64,000 bases of DNA from Atrina japonica. Its lineage: Eukaryota; Mollusca; Bivalvia; Pterioida; Pinnidae. The DNA is taken from contig BROG01000128.1 of NCBI GenBank assembly GCA_030159075.1, forward strand, positions 548,501 to 612,500, read 5' to 3'. Below the pieces are notes generated by a model. It was not told where the DNA came from. It ran no database searches and saw nothing but the letters and a program-made list of their open reading frames with translations. Position 1 is the stretch's first letter. Each line of letters starts with the position of its first letter. A program made the position numbers and the translations under genes. Shown piece by piece: positions 11,083-22,821 of the stretch.

Positions 11083-11389
11083 CTACATTATAGTTGACAG
11101 TGGATGTATAGAAGTTAGAGTTATATGTAACATACCAGCAAATAGCAACAAAAATATTTAAAGTCACCATAATCTTGATGTATAACCATGTAGCATACTG
11201 CAAAATGTGTGCAAAAGCATAGCAAATAGTGACAATTATATGCAAAAACAGTCAACAGCAGTAGTGGTGTGCAAAAGCAGCTAGCAGGAACAGCAAGATG
11301 CAAAACAGCTAAAAGCCGCATTAATGTATAGAAACATAGCAAACATTGCACTGATAATATGTAAAAACAGCTGACAGCAACATTAACCC

Positions 11390-12145
11390 TTTCACCTCCA
11401 AGTAACTTAATCAGTTAATGGTATGCTGCAAACTTTCTCACAAAAATCAGCTCAAGTTGTAGCTGGGCTCGAAACCTGCATTGACCAGAAGTGAGAGACT
11501 TCATGGGTGTCTTTGCGCAAGATGCCCGTGTTGTACTCTGGAGTGAGCATGTTGACCTGGTTCTGTACTATCGTGCTAACATTGAAGAGTAAAAAGTGTA
11601 TGCTAACGGCTTAGAGTACACTCGAGGTTGTTTTGTAAACATGAATTCTATACAACTTAACATGGCATTCTTTTTGATGTTCGAAGACGAACTCACCGAG
11701 ATACAATCATTGGTGTTGTACAATACAACAGTATGCATTGATAGATTTGTTATAATATCTTAATAAAAAAAACATTACTAAATCAAACAGAAAAAGTTAT
11801 TCAAACCTTCATTATTTTAAGTTGAAAAATGTCATTTTAGCATATTTGTGAAATATTGATCTATTTTAATTTCAGAATTGGCATATGATTCCTCTTTTTC
11901 CTATTAAATTATACTGGAGTCAACTTTCGTCACCATGATCGTGACGTCACTTGTTCTTGTTACTCTTGTAACGAGATGGTGTATACTCTAAATTTACTTA
12001 TTTAATAGATTCTATCACACACTAAGCTTCAAGAGTATACTCTCGGCACAAAGAGTATACTCACGTTAGTCGCCCAAAGACACCCCGAGATTCAAAGCGC
12101 AATGATCTAACCACTTTCCCTAGGAGTCACCCCCCCCTCTCCATG
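11390..12145 (-). mobile_element. tRNA-derived SINE, antisense, split by a TIR element
   Basis: On the minus strand the head lies at 12145-12087 (GGTTAGATCATTGCGCTTTG followed by AATCTCG). The body resumes at about 11504-11390 with AAGTCTCTCACTTCTGGTC, a GGTTTCGAGCCC B-box-like block and GAGAAAGTTTGCAG. The head and body are separated by the element at 11505-12085. Order and orientation match the SINEs at 6930 and 24411. Confidence 0.6.
11505..12085. mobile_element. 581-bp TIR element inside a SINE
   Basis: Starts GGGTGTCTTTGCGC and ends GCCCAAAGACACCC, a 14-bp terminal inverted repeat with one mismatch. Sub-terminal motifs GAGTATACTC occur repeatedly near both ends. The interior includes the palindromic CGTGACGTCAC region near 11940. 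No transposase frame. It splits the SINE at 11390-12145, which gives its relative age. I could not resolve a target duplication. Confidence 0.65.
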
Positions 12146-12478
12146 CAGTACTGCAAAAGGCAGTGATCTGTAAATAACTAGAATACAGTAATATTTGTGT
12201 TCATTATTTTAGAGACCTACAAAAATGATGTGTGAATACATAATAAATAATAATAAAGTGCAGTGATACAATAAATGTTCTGTCGTGCCTTCTAAATCTG
12301 GGAAATTTCAGTACACACATATATAGGTCTATACTTTTTCAGCAAATTGGGAAAGAGAAACAATAGGGTGTATTTTGCTTATGAAAATGGTATTTACGGA
12401 AATGGGGAGAAACACTCTATACAGGCACCAAAGTTTAACAGGCATGAAATACCACAGACGTGTTCATTATTCTACAAC

Positions 12479-12712
12479 TAGGGCTGCCATCATAGTGGCG
12501 AGAGCATACCATGATATATTGCAATATTTTAGTTGTTTATTGAGATACATATTGCAATATATTGCCAACAGTTAGCACCAGAAATAAAACATCTGTAATA
12601 ATATATATATATAATAAGCGATATACAGGTTTAATGTGCTGTATTGCGGTATCCTTTTCATGGAGCAATGTATTGCAATACACTGGTATATTGATTTATT
12701 GCGGCAGCCCTA
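12479..12712. mobile_element. 234-bp MITE (TAGGGCTGCC ends)
   Basis: A perfect 10-bp terminal inverted repeat: TAGGGCTGCC at the left and GGCAGCCCTA at the right. The interior is full of TATTGCAATA-like palindromes. The flanks TCTACAAC and TCTATATA agree at 5 of 8 positions, so an 8-bp hAT-type duplication is possible but weak. Confidence 0.65.
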
Positions 12713-14285
12713 TCTATATAAAGGTGTGTTTAATACCAGATATTGATATAACAGGCCTATTTGAAATGGGGGACTGGGAGGAGGGGCCTTTCCATGACCA
12801 TGTTACGGCAGCGATTTGTTGGACAAGTATTCTCTGAACATATGAATAAATCAATAAAGAATAAAATAACACACATTCATTCCATATCTTTATTTAAAGC
12901 CATTCATTACCACAAAACAAACAAAAATCACTGAAAGATATCGAAAACAACAAAACTGGGCCTGCATCTGTAGCACACTGTAGATGCCCGCCCATATCAT
13001 AGGCCTATTGCGATAGATCTAGGTCATGTTATGAAAAGAAACACAGGCCACAGAAATGAAAATTTGCTTTGTAGTTACGTTGCTTGTAAGTAAGTTGAAA
13101 AGGGAGTCAGTTCTAGTGCAATTTTGTCCTGCATCTCTGATAAACAGCTTGCTTTTCCGTCACCATAAAGGCAATTTCTGTCAGAAACAATTCGTCACTC
13201 GCATCGCGTGAAATCGACTCTCAGTTCACCTCAAATCCTATATATTGCTAGGCTAATTACCAGGCCCATTTTGTTTTTCATAACCTGTAACGTTAATGTC
13301 GAGCACAAGTAGTGTTCATAGGTTTCTCAGAAAATTGACGGAATACTCTATATGATCAGCTGGTAAAAACTGAAGTCTGAATTGACATGGATCTATTATA
13401 ATTTATAGGCCTACACGGATTTTCCATAACGAGCGTGTCGATAATTATCTTTTAAACAGAACAATAAAAGTTTGTTATTTCACAACATAATCTACATTTG
13501 TCTTGTTTCAATTGATTTGAAAGATTTGCAAGTGGGCTTGCCTATATACTAAAATAGGTCTAATTACGAAGTATTATGAAGTTTACGGCATTTCCCAGCT
13601 GATTCAGCGATTGGTAAAATATCAAATAGAATGGCTACTTCCAGTTGTCATCACCAAATATTAACAGTCACACTCAAACTTTCTGTGATATATTCCACTG
13701 ATGAAATATCAGAATTCAAATGAAAATTTGTTGTAAACAACGATCATCTGTTGCTATCCAAATCGCACATGGTAGGCCTATCAGCCATTTGCACACGGCC
13801 CATTCGGGCAGTTCTCTTTTGACACATTTAACCCGCCACTACTAAATGGTCGAATATTAAAAATCGCGAACTAAATCTAAGAATAAGTATTCAAAATTGT
13901 CCATATCACTAGTTTCTTTCAAAATGATATAAAAAAAGAAATTAAACGTTAGTTTCATTAGTATTTTTGATCAGAAAAGAGAACTACTTCTCATGTCAAA
14001 ACAGCTGTTGAGCCATTATGTCATATAAAAACACCCCCACAAAGTCAGTGTTCTGGAATGAATTTAGTATCCAGTGGACTACAGTTTCACTGAAAAATGG
14101 TAATGTGTATTAATATAAGGATTGTTTTTCATTTTTTGAACATCATCGGGGTATAAAAGCAATTGCTCTTGGAAAAAATTCATTGTGCAGCACTTCGTTT
14201 CTTGTCATTTATAATTACTCAATAAAACACTGTCCTATTCTGTAGCCCTCCCTAATATAAATTCTGTTCCAATGAGTCTGTAATA
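12713..14285. other. unassigned sequence with scattered AGGCCT
   Basis: No supported gene. AGGCCT, usually within TAGGCCTA-like contexts, occurs at about 12753, 13001, 13409 and 13774. One minus-strand frame before a donor at 13258 (CTCGACATTAACGTTACAGG) looked coding but has no acceptor after its upstream stop. Confidence 0.35.
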
Positions 14286-14287
14286 AT

Positions 14288-14473
14288 ACACACGTTTATG
14301 TGTGTGTGTCTGTGTCTCTGTCTGCCTGTCTGTGTCTGTGTCTATGTGTGTGTGTGTCTGTGTCTGTGTCTCTGTCTGCCTGTCTGTGTGTGTGTTTGTG
14401 TGTGTGTGTCTGTCTGTGTGTGTGTCTGTCTGTGTGTGTGTGTGTGTCTGTGTCTCTGTTTGTCTGCCTGTCT

Positions 14474-14540
<67 letters not shown>
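14288..14540 (+). repeat. (TG)n/(TGTC)n microsatellite
   Basis: Compound simple repeat of TG with interspersed TCTG/TGTC, ending in a pure (TG) run of roughly 60 bases (14478-14538). All six frames stay open through it as an artefact. Confidence 0.97.
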
Positions 14541-14541
<1 letters not shown>

Positions 14542-14804
14542 ACAGTAAATATTTGATGTGAAAAGCATTAAGTAAATTAATTACTGTCATAATCATAAAC
14601 ATAAAGAGGTAGTCGATGGTTTGCTTGAATAATTTAAGAGATGCAAATTTACACAAAAACATTTCGGTATTCATGATCCGCAGGGAATTGTGTATTATTT
14701 TATTTTTTTACGCATCATTTACTATTTGTACTATCACTTTGTAGTTCTAATATAGATTTCCAAATTAATGGTGCAACGATGACTTTGCAAGGTAAAGTAC
14801 TTAC

Positions 14805-14938
14805 ACTGCTGAGGAAACTGTACATAATATGTCCAGGATCCAGTGTTATAATATCAGCGTCACTGAAGCAAATTATGATCGATGGAGCTCTGTACTCATT
14901 TTCTTTTTGGATGTAAATAAATGACATGTTAGATTCAT
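14805..14938 (-). CDS. candidate internal exon, 134 bp, unknown protein
   Basis: On the minus strand the acceptor AACAATCTTCAG precedes 134 bases open in one frame. The exon has two bases completing a codon, then 44 codons including KENEYRAPSIIICFSDADII and TLDPGHIMYSFLSS. It ends at a near-consensus donor, CAGCAGT|GTAAGTAC. The intron side of the acceptor is only moderately pyrimidine-rich. The exon begins in a phase that fits the tentative exon 19031-18991 and ends in phase 0. The 'DADIITLDPGHIMYSFL' pattern, alternating hydrophobic then 'LDP', is reminiscent of beta-groove lipid-transfer proteins of the VPS13/BLTP type, but this is only an impression and I make no assignment. Confidence 0.5.
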
Positions 14939-15290
14939 CTGAAGATTGTTTACTAATAGTTCTGTGGCTGATTCACAGTAAGTATATCTATTTAGCAGTG
15001 TCAATATTTGTACACTTATTATTAATGGTTATACGTGGTGTAGTACAGCTGAAGAGAGTATAGGTTGATTATAATTTCCAAGATTGTTAAATGTCTTAAT
15101 GCAGATCTGTAAATATTGATCTTGAACTTTAGGGATGTGCGGGAGTGGGTGTGGTGGATGGTGAACTTTTTACCTTTGAGATCAGTAAAATGTTTATGAA
15201 CATGTTTCTGAGCTATACCTTTAAACATATTTGTATATTCATTCATTTCTAATTTAAGTACATATATTTTAAGTATATATATTTTATATA

Positions 15291-15421
15291 CAGTGATACT
15301 TGTATATAATGACCTCCTTAGTGACACAAGAAAACTGGTCGTTACAGGGAGATGGTCTTTATACAGGGGTTGATTCGTACACAAATGGTACTATTGGTGA
15401 CAGCTAAATAAGGTATTACTG
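15291..15421. mobile_element. TA-flanked MITE, CAGT...ACTG ends
   Basis: 131 bp, starting CAGTGATACTTGTATATAAT and ending AGGTATTACTG, with TA on both sides. The interior ACTGGTCGTTACAGGGAGA and GGTCTTTATACAGG blocks relate it to the copies at 4820 and 60112. Confidence 0.65.
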
Positions 15422-16819
15422 TACATGCATATATGTCAACATTGTAGATTTCAGAACGATATGTTCAACATTTGTATTTGTCAGAAAAATATATATTCAA
15501 TGATTAGTAATTAGCAATAACTATCAGTTATTTCCAAGAAAATGTCTGTTTAATATGGAATTCTCTTGACAGTAATTATAAAAAATATCAAATCACAAGA
15601 AATTACAGAATAAATCTAATCATTCTTAAATTAATGTAGTTATCGTGGTACAGTGTATATGTGTGTTCAACAGAAATAACAAGAAAATGTTTGTCTATTG
15701 CAGAATTCTCCTCAGTAAATTTGAAATTTTCACATAATGAGAAAATATACAATAAATCTTAAATCAGAAGCCACTATTGCTGAAAGGGGCATTAGCTGTG
15801 GATTTTTTTTTCAATTTTCTTCCATTTTTTACTACTTTAAATAGATTCATGTATCATATACAAAAACAAAAAAGAGATATACACAGGCATAAATATTCTT
15901 CAATTCCTATATATTTTGTGAAAATTGCTTGAGAAACCCAGGTTTGGCACTTTTTCAATTACAGTTGATTAACTTAACCTTACTATATATATATAAATAC
16001 CACATTGGACCTGACCCAGTGTTCACTAGATGTATGGAAATATAAGATTTGTATGCCTGTATAGCTCTTATTTCTTATTGTAAAAATTTCAAATATTGTT
16101 TTTTTTTGGTTTTTTTTTTGTAAACACAACTAATGCCCCTTTAAATTATAATTATAATACCATATTTGTATGTGTTAACAGAAATACAACATTTAAACAT
16201 CAGTAGCTTTGTTTATCAAATAACGACATTACACATCGCCAATATCATACAGCAGAAGCTATTTCTTAATGAAAGTCCTATTTCTTCATGATTGAATAGC
16301 ACATAATGACCTATAGGAGATCTGGAAAAATGAAACACCTGTATCCTATGGGAAATTTTAAATTGCCAAATTAGTTTATTGCTGGGAATTTGAGCTGCAG
16401 AATACGGACAAAAGCTTCAGCGTTGTAAATCATTTTATCCTTTCTACCCCTCATTATCTATGTGGTATGCTCTTTTCGATTGTTTTAGACTGCTTTATTA
16501 TGGTCTGTCAGTAGAAATGTATTTTTAAAGTAGAGTATCCGATGTTTGTGTACGTGTAAAAAGGTTAGTAAACTAAGGTGGTTACAAAAGTCAAATCTCA
16601 AATGAATTGGCAGGCAGACAGACAGACAGACCTATGGAGAATACATAAAGGTGGGATCAGGTGTCGTTGGGGAGTAAGCATTCACTATCAACATATGACA
16701 ATCATTGTGAATGTGAAGTCAATCAAAAATCAAAATGGAACGTAAAACTATTTTACAGGCCTATCCTTACAAATGTATATGATGTAATGTACATGTAAAT
16801 ATACTTGTTTGTTCATTTC
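15422..16819. other. AT-rich sequence with one relict of the 54-bp unit
   Basis: At about 16440-16500 the text CATTATCTATGTGGTATGCT followed by CTTTTCGATTGTTTTAGACT matches the right edge of the 54-bp array at 32656-33322, so it is a non-expanded relative. A short (GACA)n run lies at 16614-16630. No gene seen. Confidence 0.45.
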
Positions 16820-17120
16820 TAGCTTGCCGAGACAAAATTCCAGAAAGCTAATGTCATACCAATGCATGGCATCATTGCCATTGGTGTTGTTGGCGTCTGT
16901 TGTCAAAACTTTAACCTAGCCTATATCTTTTTAAACCGCAGGGGACAGAGCTTTGATATTTCACATATAGATTCCTTATGACCATAGTTTTTACTTGGTA
17001 CCTTGACTTTTGACTTAGTGACCTTGACCTTGGACTTTGACCTACTTTTCAAAAACTTTAACTTAAGCTAAAGGAATCAAAATATTTACCCAACCTTGAC
17101 CTTAAAAGCTGACAGCTATG
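16820..17120 (+). mobile_element. probable dispersed repeat (TGACCTTGACCTTG)
   Basis: Contains GGGACAGAGCTTTGATATTT, CTTAGTGACCTTGACCTTGG and ACTTTGACCTACTTTTC, phrases I associate with a widely dispersed mollusc repeat. There is only one copy in this window, so the assignment rests on recall rather than internal comparison. Confidence 0.4.
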
Positions 17121-17439
17121 GATCAAAAACCTATTTTGAAAATTTACATCCATTTTGGGTGAGCTTTGTCATTTTCTGATAACTCATGTATTGATGTATT
17201 ACCTCCCCCCCCCCCCCTCTCCCATTGTTTCTGTCATGTAGTGGTGGCCAGTTTTTAACTTGCTCAAATGTATATGTGCACATGTAAAGGCTACCGACCT
17301 TCCACAAGTTTAATGGCAGACTTCCTAACAATATGAATAGTTGAGATTCCATCAGAGCTTCAATTGTCCTGATTGTTGAGGTAAGAGACCTCATGGCTTC
17401 ATTCTTGATTCTGGAACAATTCAGGCATGGAGGCCCATC

Positions 17440-17509
17440 ATGTATATACTTACTCACTGTAGTCACAACCAGCGGCAGGATGTTGTGTTGTATATCTATT
17501 ATAGCTATT

Positions 17510-17577
<68 letters not shown>

Positions 17578-17657
17578 TATATACTATATATATATTTACT
17601 CACTATAGCACAGCCAGCAGCAGGATGCTGTGTTGTATATCTATTATAGCTATTTGT

Positions 17658-17728
<71 letters not shown>

Positions 17729-17810
17729 CTCACTATAGTCACAGCCAGCAGCAGGATGCTGTGTTGTATATCTATTATAGCTATTTGTTATATATATATA
17801 TATATACAAA

Positions 17811-17905
<95 letters not shown>

Positions 17906-17963
17906 CTCACTATAGTCACACCAGCAGCAGGATGCTGTGTTGTATATCTATTATAGCTATTTG

Positions 17964-18050
<87 letters not shown>

Positions 18051-18118
18051 CTCACTATAGTCACAGCCAGCAGCAGGATGCTGTGTTGTATATCTATTAT
18101 AGCTATTAGTTTTATTAT
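17440..18118 (+). repeat. five unit copies separated by (TA)n tracts
   Basis: A unit of about 65 bp (TTACTCACTATAGTCACAGC, CAGCAGGATGCTG, then GTATATCTATTATAGCTATT) occurs five times, starting near 17448, 17596, 17725, 17902 and 18048. Between copies are (TA)n tracts of about 60, 65, 110 and 80 bases, some interrupted by an odd A or TATTATA. CAGCA-GGA-TGCTG can fold as a small hairpin. Long YIYI frames here are artefacts. Confidence 0.9.
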
Positions 18119-18247
18119 TTATTGATCCTTCCCTCCGTAGAGTAGTAATCATTCAATAAAAACATTAATTTGCTGTAAATGTAATTATATCAACACGCAG
18201 GGTTTGTTTATGTTTCCACTGTAAATATAATTATAATTCAGCATTCC

Positions 18248-18670
18248 CTAGAGACTGCCTCACTTATGAGACCACCTCACTTATGAGACCACCTCACTTA
18301 GAAGACCACCTCATTTAGGAGATAATCTCACTTAGAAGATGATCTCACTTAGGAGACCACCTCACTTAGATGATCAACTCACTTTGGAGACCACCTCACT
18401 TAGAAGACCACCTCACTTAGGAGACCACCTTTCTTAGGAGACCACCTCACTTAGGAGACCATCTCACTTAGGAGACCACCTTGCTTAAATGATCACCTCA
18501 CTTAGGAGACCATCTCACTTAGATGATCACCTCACTTGGGAGACCACCTCACTTAGGACATTGCCTCACTTAGGAGACCACCTCACTTAGGAGACCACCT
18601 TGTGTAGGATACCACCTCACTTAGATGATCACCTCACTTAGGAGACCACCTCACTTAGGAGACCATCTTA
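18248..18670 (+). repeat. 18-bp minisatellite (CCTCACTTAGGAGACCA)
   Basis: About 23 copies of an 18-bp unit, ACCTCACTTAGGAGACC, with variants TAGATGATC and TTAGAAGACC. The reverse complement of the same unit forms the array at 42425-42605. Confidence 0.9.
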
Positions 18671-18990
18671 CTTTTAAGGCTAAAAACTCATTCCCTTAAA
18701 AAATGCTAAATAGATATTAAATAAGTTTAAACCCTTACTTATAGGACCACCTGGCAAACAGACCACTTTCAGCCTGTCAGGTAGACTAAATAGCATATAT
18801 TGTACTGTATATCAACAGTATATCTTTGTCATGTCCGGTTACGTGTTTACTATAATTGTAATCACATCAACTTATGTATACATCTTATAATAGTGTACAA
18901 GGACAATGAATTACATCCAATCATCTTTTTAAAAGAAACAAGATTACGGTGATAGTAAAATGTCAGTCTCATTCAAAACTGATCTCTTAC

Positions 18991-19031
18991 TGCTCTCGTT
19001 TTCCTGTATGTTGTGTAGAGGATCAAATATA
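18991..19031 (-). CDS. candidate 41-bp internal exon (tentative)
   Basis: On the minus strand, after TGCACATGTGACCCATAG, 41 bases are open as IFDPLHNIQENES and end at the donor GAGAGCA|GTAAGAG, a good GTAAG site. The exon begins with one base completing a codon and ends with one left over, which fits the two-base start of 14938-14805. The acceptor has a weak pyrimidine tract, and a MITE (19056-19352) starts only 24 bases upstream on the gene strand, so this exon would use a splice environment partly supplied by the transposon. The same frame is open further upstream into the MITE, so the true 5' edge is uncertain. Confidence 0.3.
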
Positions 19032-19055
19032 CTATGGGTCACATGTGCAGAACCT

Positions 19056-19352
19056 CTTGTAGGTGTGTAATGTTCGACCAATGAAAATGCAACATAGAAG
19101 ATTTTGAAAGTTTATAGAATGGCAAAAAGATTAATTTATTTTAAAGTAAAGAAACCAACAGTCCACAGCAATTATTTGTAATATCTTTGGTGATCCAATC
19201 ATATCCATGGTTATAAAGAATTCTTTACTTCCAGATTTTGGGTGTTCAATATTATTTATAATGTTTAAATTGTTACATCTCATTGCCATACAATAAACTT
19301 ACAAGATTACATAAGTAATATTTTCATTGGTCGAAAATGACACACCTACAAG
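19056..19352. mobile_element. 297-bp MITE (CTTGTAGGTGTGT ends)
   Basis: The left end CTTGTAGGTGTGTAATGTTC, then GACCAATGAAAAT, is matched in inverse by ATTTTCATTGGTC and GACACACCTACAAG at the right end, giving about 34 bp of TIR with a few mismatches. No coding frame. Target duplication unresolved. Confidence 0.65.
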
Positions 19353-20056
19353 GTCATCCACAATAACACATAGCAGACTGCAGTAGATCATATAAAATTA
19401 TGCGACATATTGGAAACCCTAAGAGCAATTGGAGATAAGTTTTTGATTAGATTGTGCAGAGTTTGACCACAAGTGCAATTATTTATCAAAGTACACATGT
19501 ATGACTTATTAGGGTGGGGGAGGATCTCAAAAAATGAAATGCATATATAAATGTGTTGTCAGATATAGATAGAAATTCTGTTTAAAATTTTATTCCATTG
19601 AAAATTCAGAATGTTTCAATTTCATCAGGAATTCAAATTCTTATTAATTCCAGCATGTTTTGTATTTAGAGTTAGTCATGACTTATTATTTTCTGCTGTA
19701 AATTTGATCTTAATTAAATAATTTTTTTGTGAATGTAAATGATTTTATAGAAATATTGAAAAAAGTATAGTTCTTCATCATAATTTCACATAATTCTTAA
19801 TGTGATTTGGGATCTACTCAATTATTTTTGAAAGGATTCAATATAGTTTTACGATCAGTGGGAAAATCTGTATCGTCATTGATGACTTGGGATTACTTTA
19901 CTTAACAATGTCAAGGAAATACGCTCAAATAGTTGCATAAATAGAATAGATGAAAGTAATCTATTTTGTGTTGCCATAGAAACATATTACAAACCATTTT
20001 ATGTTGATATTGAATAATGTGTAAAAATGTGTCCTAGCAGTGGAAACTTGATAATA
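19353..20056. other. AT-rich sequence, nothing identified
   Basis: No supported gene or repeat. Confidence 0.4.
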
Positions 20057-20079
20057 CAGTGGACCTCAATTGAGAGACC

Positions 20080-20460
20080 ACTGTCACAGAAAACCACTTG
20101 TCTTGTGAGACCACTGTCACAAAAAAAAACACCTGTCTTGTGAGACTGCTGTCACAGATGACCATCTGTCTTGTGTGACCACTGTCACAGAAAACCACTT
20201 GTCTTGTGAGACCACTGTCACAAAACCACCTGTCTTATTAGACCCCTGTGACAGAAAACCACTTGTCTTGTGAGACCACTGTCACAAAAAAAACACCTGT
20301 CTTGTGAGACTGCTGTCACAGATGACCACCTGTCTTGTGTGACCACTGTCACAGAAAACCATCTGTCTTGTGAGACCTTTGTTATAGATAACCACCTGTT
20401 TAATGAGACCACTGTCATAGATGACCACCTGTCTTGTGAGACTACTAGATTCGTTCCTGA
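20080..20460 (+). repeat. 33-bp minisatellite (CTTGTGAGACCACTGTCACA)
   Basis: Roughly eleven copies of a unit of about 33 bp: TGTCTTGTGAGACCACTGTC, then ACAGAAAACCACT, with AAAAAAAC variants. The unit resembles the GACCAC motif of the MITE that flanks it. Confidence 0.85.
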
Positions 20461-20742
20461 TTTAACCTATAGACACAACGAAGATTGTTCCTGTGTTAAT
20501 CAATGGACACAACAAAGATTTTTTTCTGAGTTAATCAACGGACACAATGAATAAGTACTAGTTATACCACAATAGAAGACCACATTTCTTTTGAGACCCC
20601 TCTCATAGTAGACTGTTTGTCTTGTAAGATTACAAGTTGAAAACCACTTAGTTAAAAATAATCCTTTGAATAAAACCTCATTTTGAGAGACTGACTTGTC
20701 TTATATAAGAACACATTTTGGTGGCAGAACAGATGGTTTTTC

Positions 20743-21819
20743 AGGGCCCGATGCCATAAACAAGGAAATTTCTGAGACAAATTTTATTCTCAAAAGTTAA
20801 GAATTTACTCATCTGATTTAAAAGTGACCTGGGCCCCAGACCATTATCAAGGAAATTTCTGAAACATATTTATTCTCAAAAGTTAAGAATTTACTCATCT
20901 GAGTAAAAAGTGACCTGGGCCCCAGACCATAAACAAGGACATTTCTGAGACATATTTTATTCTCAAAAGCTAAGAATGAAAAATTACTCATCTGAGTAAA
21001 AAGTTAAAACTTGTGGACCTTAAAACGACTTTAGAATTTTCTTAACTGAGATAAGATTATCAAGGGGCAGTGTAAATCTCGTCCAGGACATATGTCCAAA
21101 TCTATGTCCTGATTCACTCAATTTCAATGTTTGAACATTATTCTTACCATAATCTATGATTAATTATTTATTAACCAACCAAGCGGTATAAAACAAGTTA
21201 AAAATCAAGTAGATAGAACATATTGTGGCATAAAAAGGGGACATTTTTAAAAACATTAAAAAAATCTTGTAAAATGCCAATACATGACCGAAGTCAGTAA
21301 TTTATACATATAATATGTATAATGTATATAATACACAATATTCAAGATACAAGTAAATAAATATAAGTACATTGGATAAGATAAATGACTAGGGACATAT
21401 ACTAGGGCATATCTACCGGACTAAATTTACACTGTCCCTATTGTTAATGTAAACAAATATTGTATGGCCAAAAATAGCCAACAGAGAAAGTGTTGGTCTC
21501 CTAAACCTATTTTGCTCAAATAACACTTTGTTTTCGAAAGCAAAGGATTTGAACTTGTCCCTAAATACACTAGGGCAACAGAGACCCTGACACTAGTGTT
21601 TATTGATCCCGAGGCAAACATAGGGGGGCTGCCATTTTCATTGTTAAGAATTACTTAAGTTAACTGCAGACTGTGCTTCAGTATTTTATTAAGAAATTTG
21701 TCTGAGATTTTTTTATGGTCCATAACTTTACTCAAGTTGAGAAAAATTTCACGATTTAAGTAAAATCTTGAAGTTGAGTAAAACAAATTTGTCTGAGAAT
21801 AGTTTTATGGCCCTGGGCT
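20743..21819. mobile_element. dispersed repeat T, copy 1
   Basis: Ends are AGGGCCCGATGCCATAAAC and GTTTTATGGCCCTGGGC, imperfect inverted repeats. The left part (GGAAATTTCTGAGAC, TTCTCAAAAGTTAAGAATTT, ACTCATCTGA) is present three times with a period of about 90 bp. The block around 21295-21520 (CATATAATATGTATAATG, TACCGGACTAAATTTACACT) aligns with 24715-24930 in copy 2. No coding frame. Confidence 0.65.
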
Positions 21820-21836
21820 CATGACGGGCTCCACTG

Positions 21837-22821
21837 TAATGTAAAAATCTTATATTTCAATGTTGGGTATACTTTCTGATTGTTTTCTTCAGTGTGTAAT
21901 ATTTCAAATATTTTTTTTTTCCCAAATTAAAGAGTGCATTCTACAGAAAAACCTTTCACAGCAGAGAAAGGAATTGTTTATATCTGTAACGGATTATGGG
22001 TAGAGGTTTCTCTATAAATGCCTGTTACACATATAGCAAATTGATAAATTACCCCATAAATCATTTTCTTAGTATATAAACACAACTTTGGATATTTTCT
22101 TGAATAACAATTTTAATGGGTCGGGTTGATAACGGAAGTCCATTTTCTGTTTTAAGAAATAAATGAGTTTAATAACTATACACCACAATGAGGCAGAACG
22201 GAGAGCATTGATTTATTCAATTTCTGTACTATAGAGTATATACCATGGGGACTCCTGCAGTATGAGACATGACAGAATAATAAATGCATTTTTACTGCTG
22301 TTTGCTAAAATAGTGAAACTAAAGAGATGCATACTGTAGGTTACGTCACTCCAAAACTCTTGAATTTAACTAATGTCATGAAGTTATTACAGAATGAAAA
22401 ATGATCATCACTAAAACAGAATATAGTGTAAAAGTTCTAGGATGGACTCTATTGTAAATCAGTGACTTAGACCAGTCCAAATGTGTCTTTACAGATGGAC
22501 AAGTTGACTGTAAAACTAATTTATTCCACAGAGTTTTGATATTTTCAATAATATGATTCTATGATTTTTTTTCAAAGGTTCTAGTTTTTACCATGTTTTA
22601 ACACTGCTCCTTTCAGAAAAAAATCTAAAGAAAATTTGCATCAAATTGAAATATCATGTTACATATACTCAAAACAAGAGCCATATGTGTGTTCTATGAT
22701 TGGAAGTAGCATCATACAAGACAATCCATGCCAAGTCTCTCATATCAGATACACTTTCCTCACATGAGTTTGTGATAATGAAGTTTGTCATTTCATTCAT
22801 TTAAGTGAAATGTTGAGTTAC
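21837..22821. other. AT-rich sequence, presumed intron
   Basis: No supported feature. A 31-bp stretch just before 22821 is the intron side of the exon donor. Confidence 0.4.

Larger units (their letters stand above)
20057..21836. mobile_element. expanded TA-flanked MITE with nested repeat T1
   Basis: Begins CAGTGGACCTCAATTGAGAG, a MITE end like that at 56967, and closes with CTCCACTG at 21829-21836; both ends are flanked by TA. Between the ends lie a minisatellite (20080-20460), GAGACC-type internal sequence, and the complete dispersed repeat T1. I read it as one roughly 160-bp-type MITE enlarged by tandem expansion and a later insertion. Confidence 0.6.

Noticed and set aside
13256..13320. 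Minus-strand frame LLVLDINVTGYEKQNGP before a GTAATT donor
   Set aside because: A TGA lies just upstream and no AG acceptor occurs between it and the frame.
13000..13800. Recurrent AGGCCT motif as a regulatory signal
   Set aside because: Only four irregular occurrences with no constant spacing; likely compositional.
14296..14568. Cys/Val and Thr/His-rich frames
   Set aside because: Translation of the (TG)n/(TGTC)n microsatellite.
17393..18125. Tyr/Ile-rich frames
   Set aside because: Translation of (TA)n tracts.
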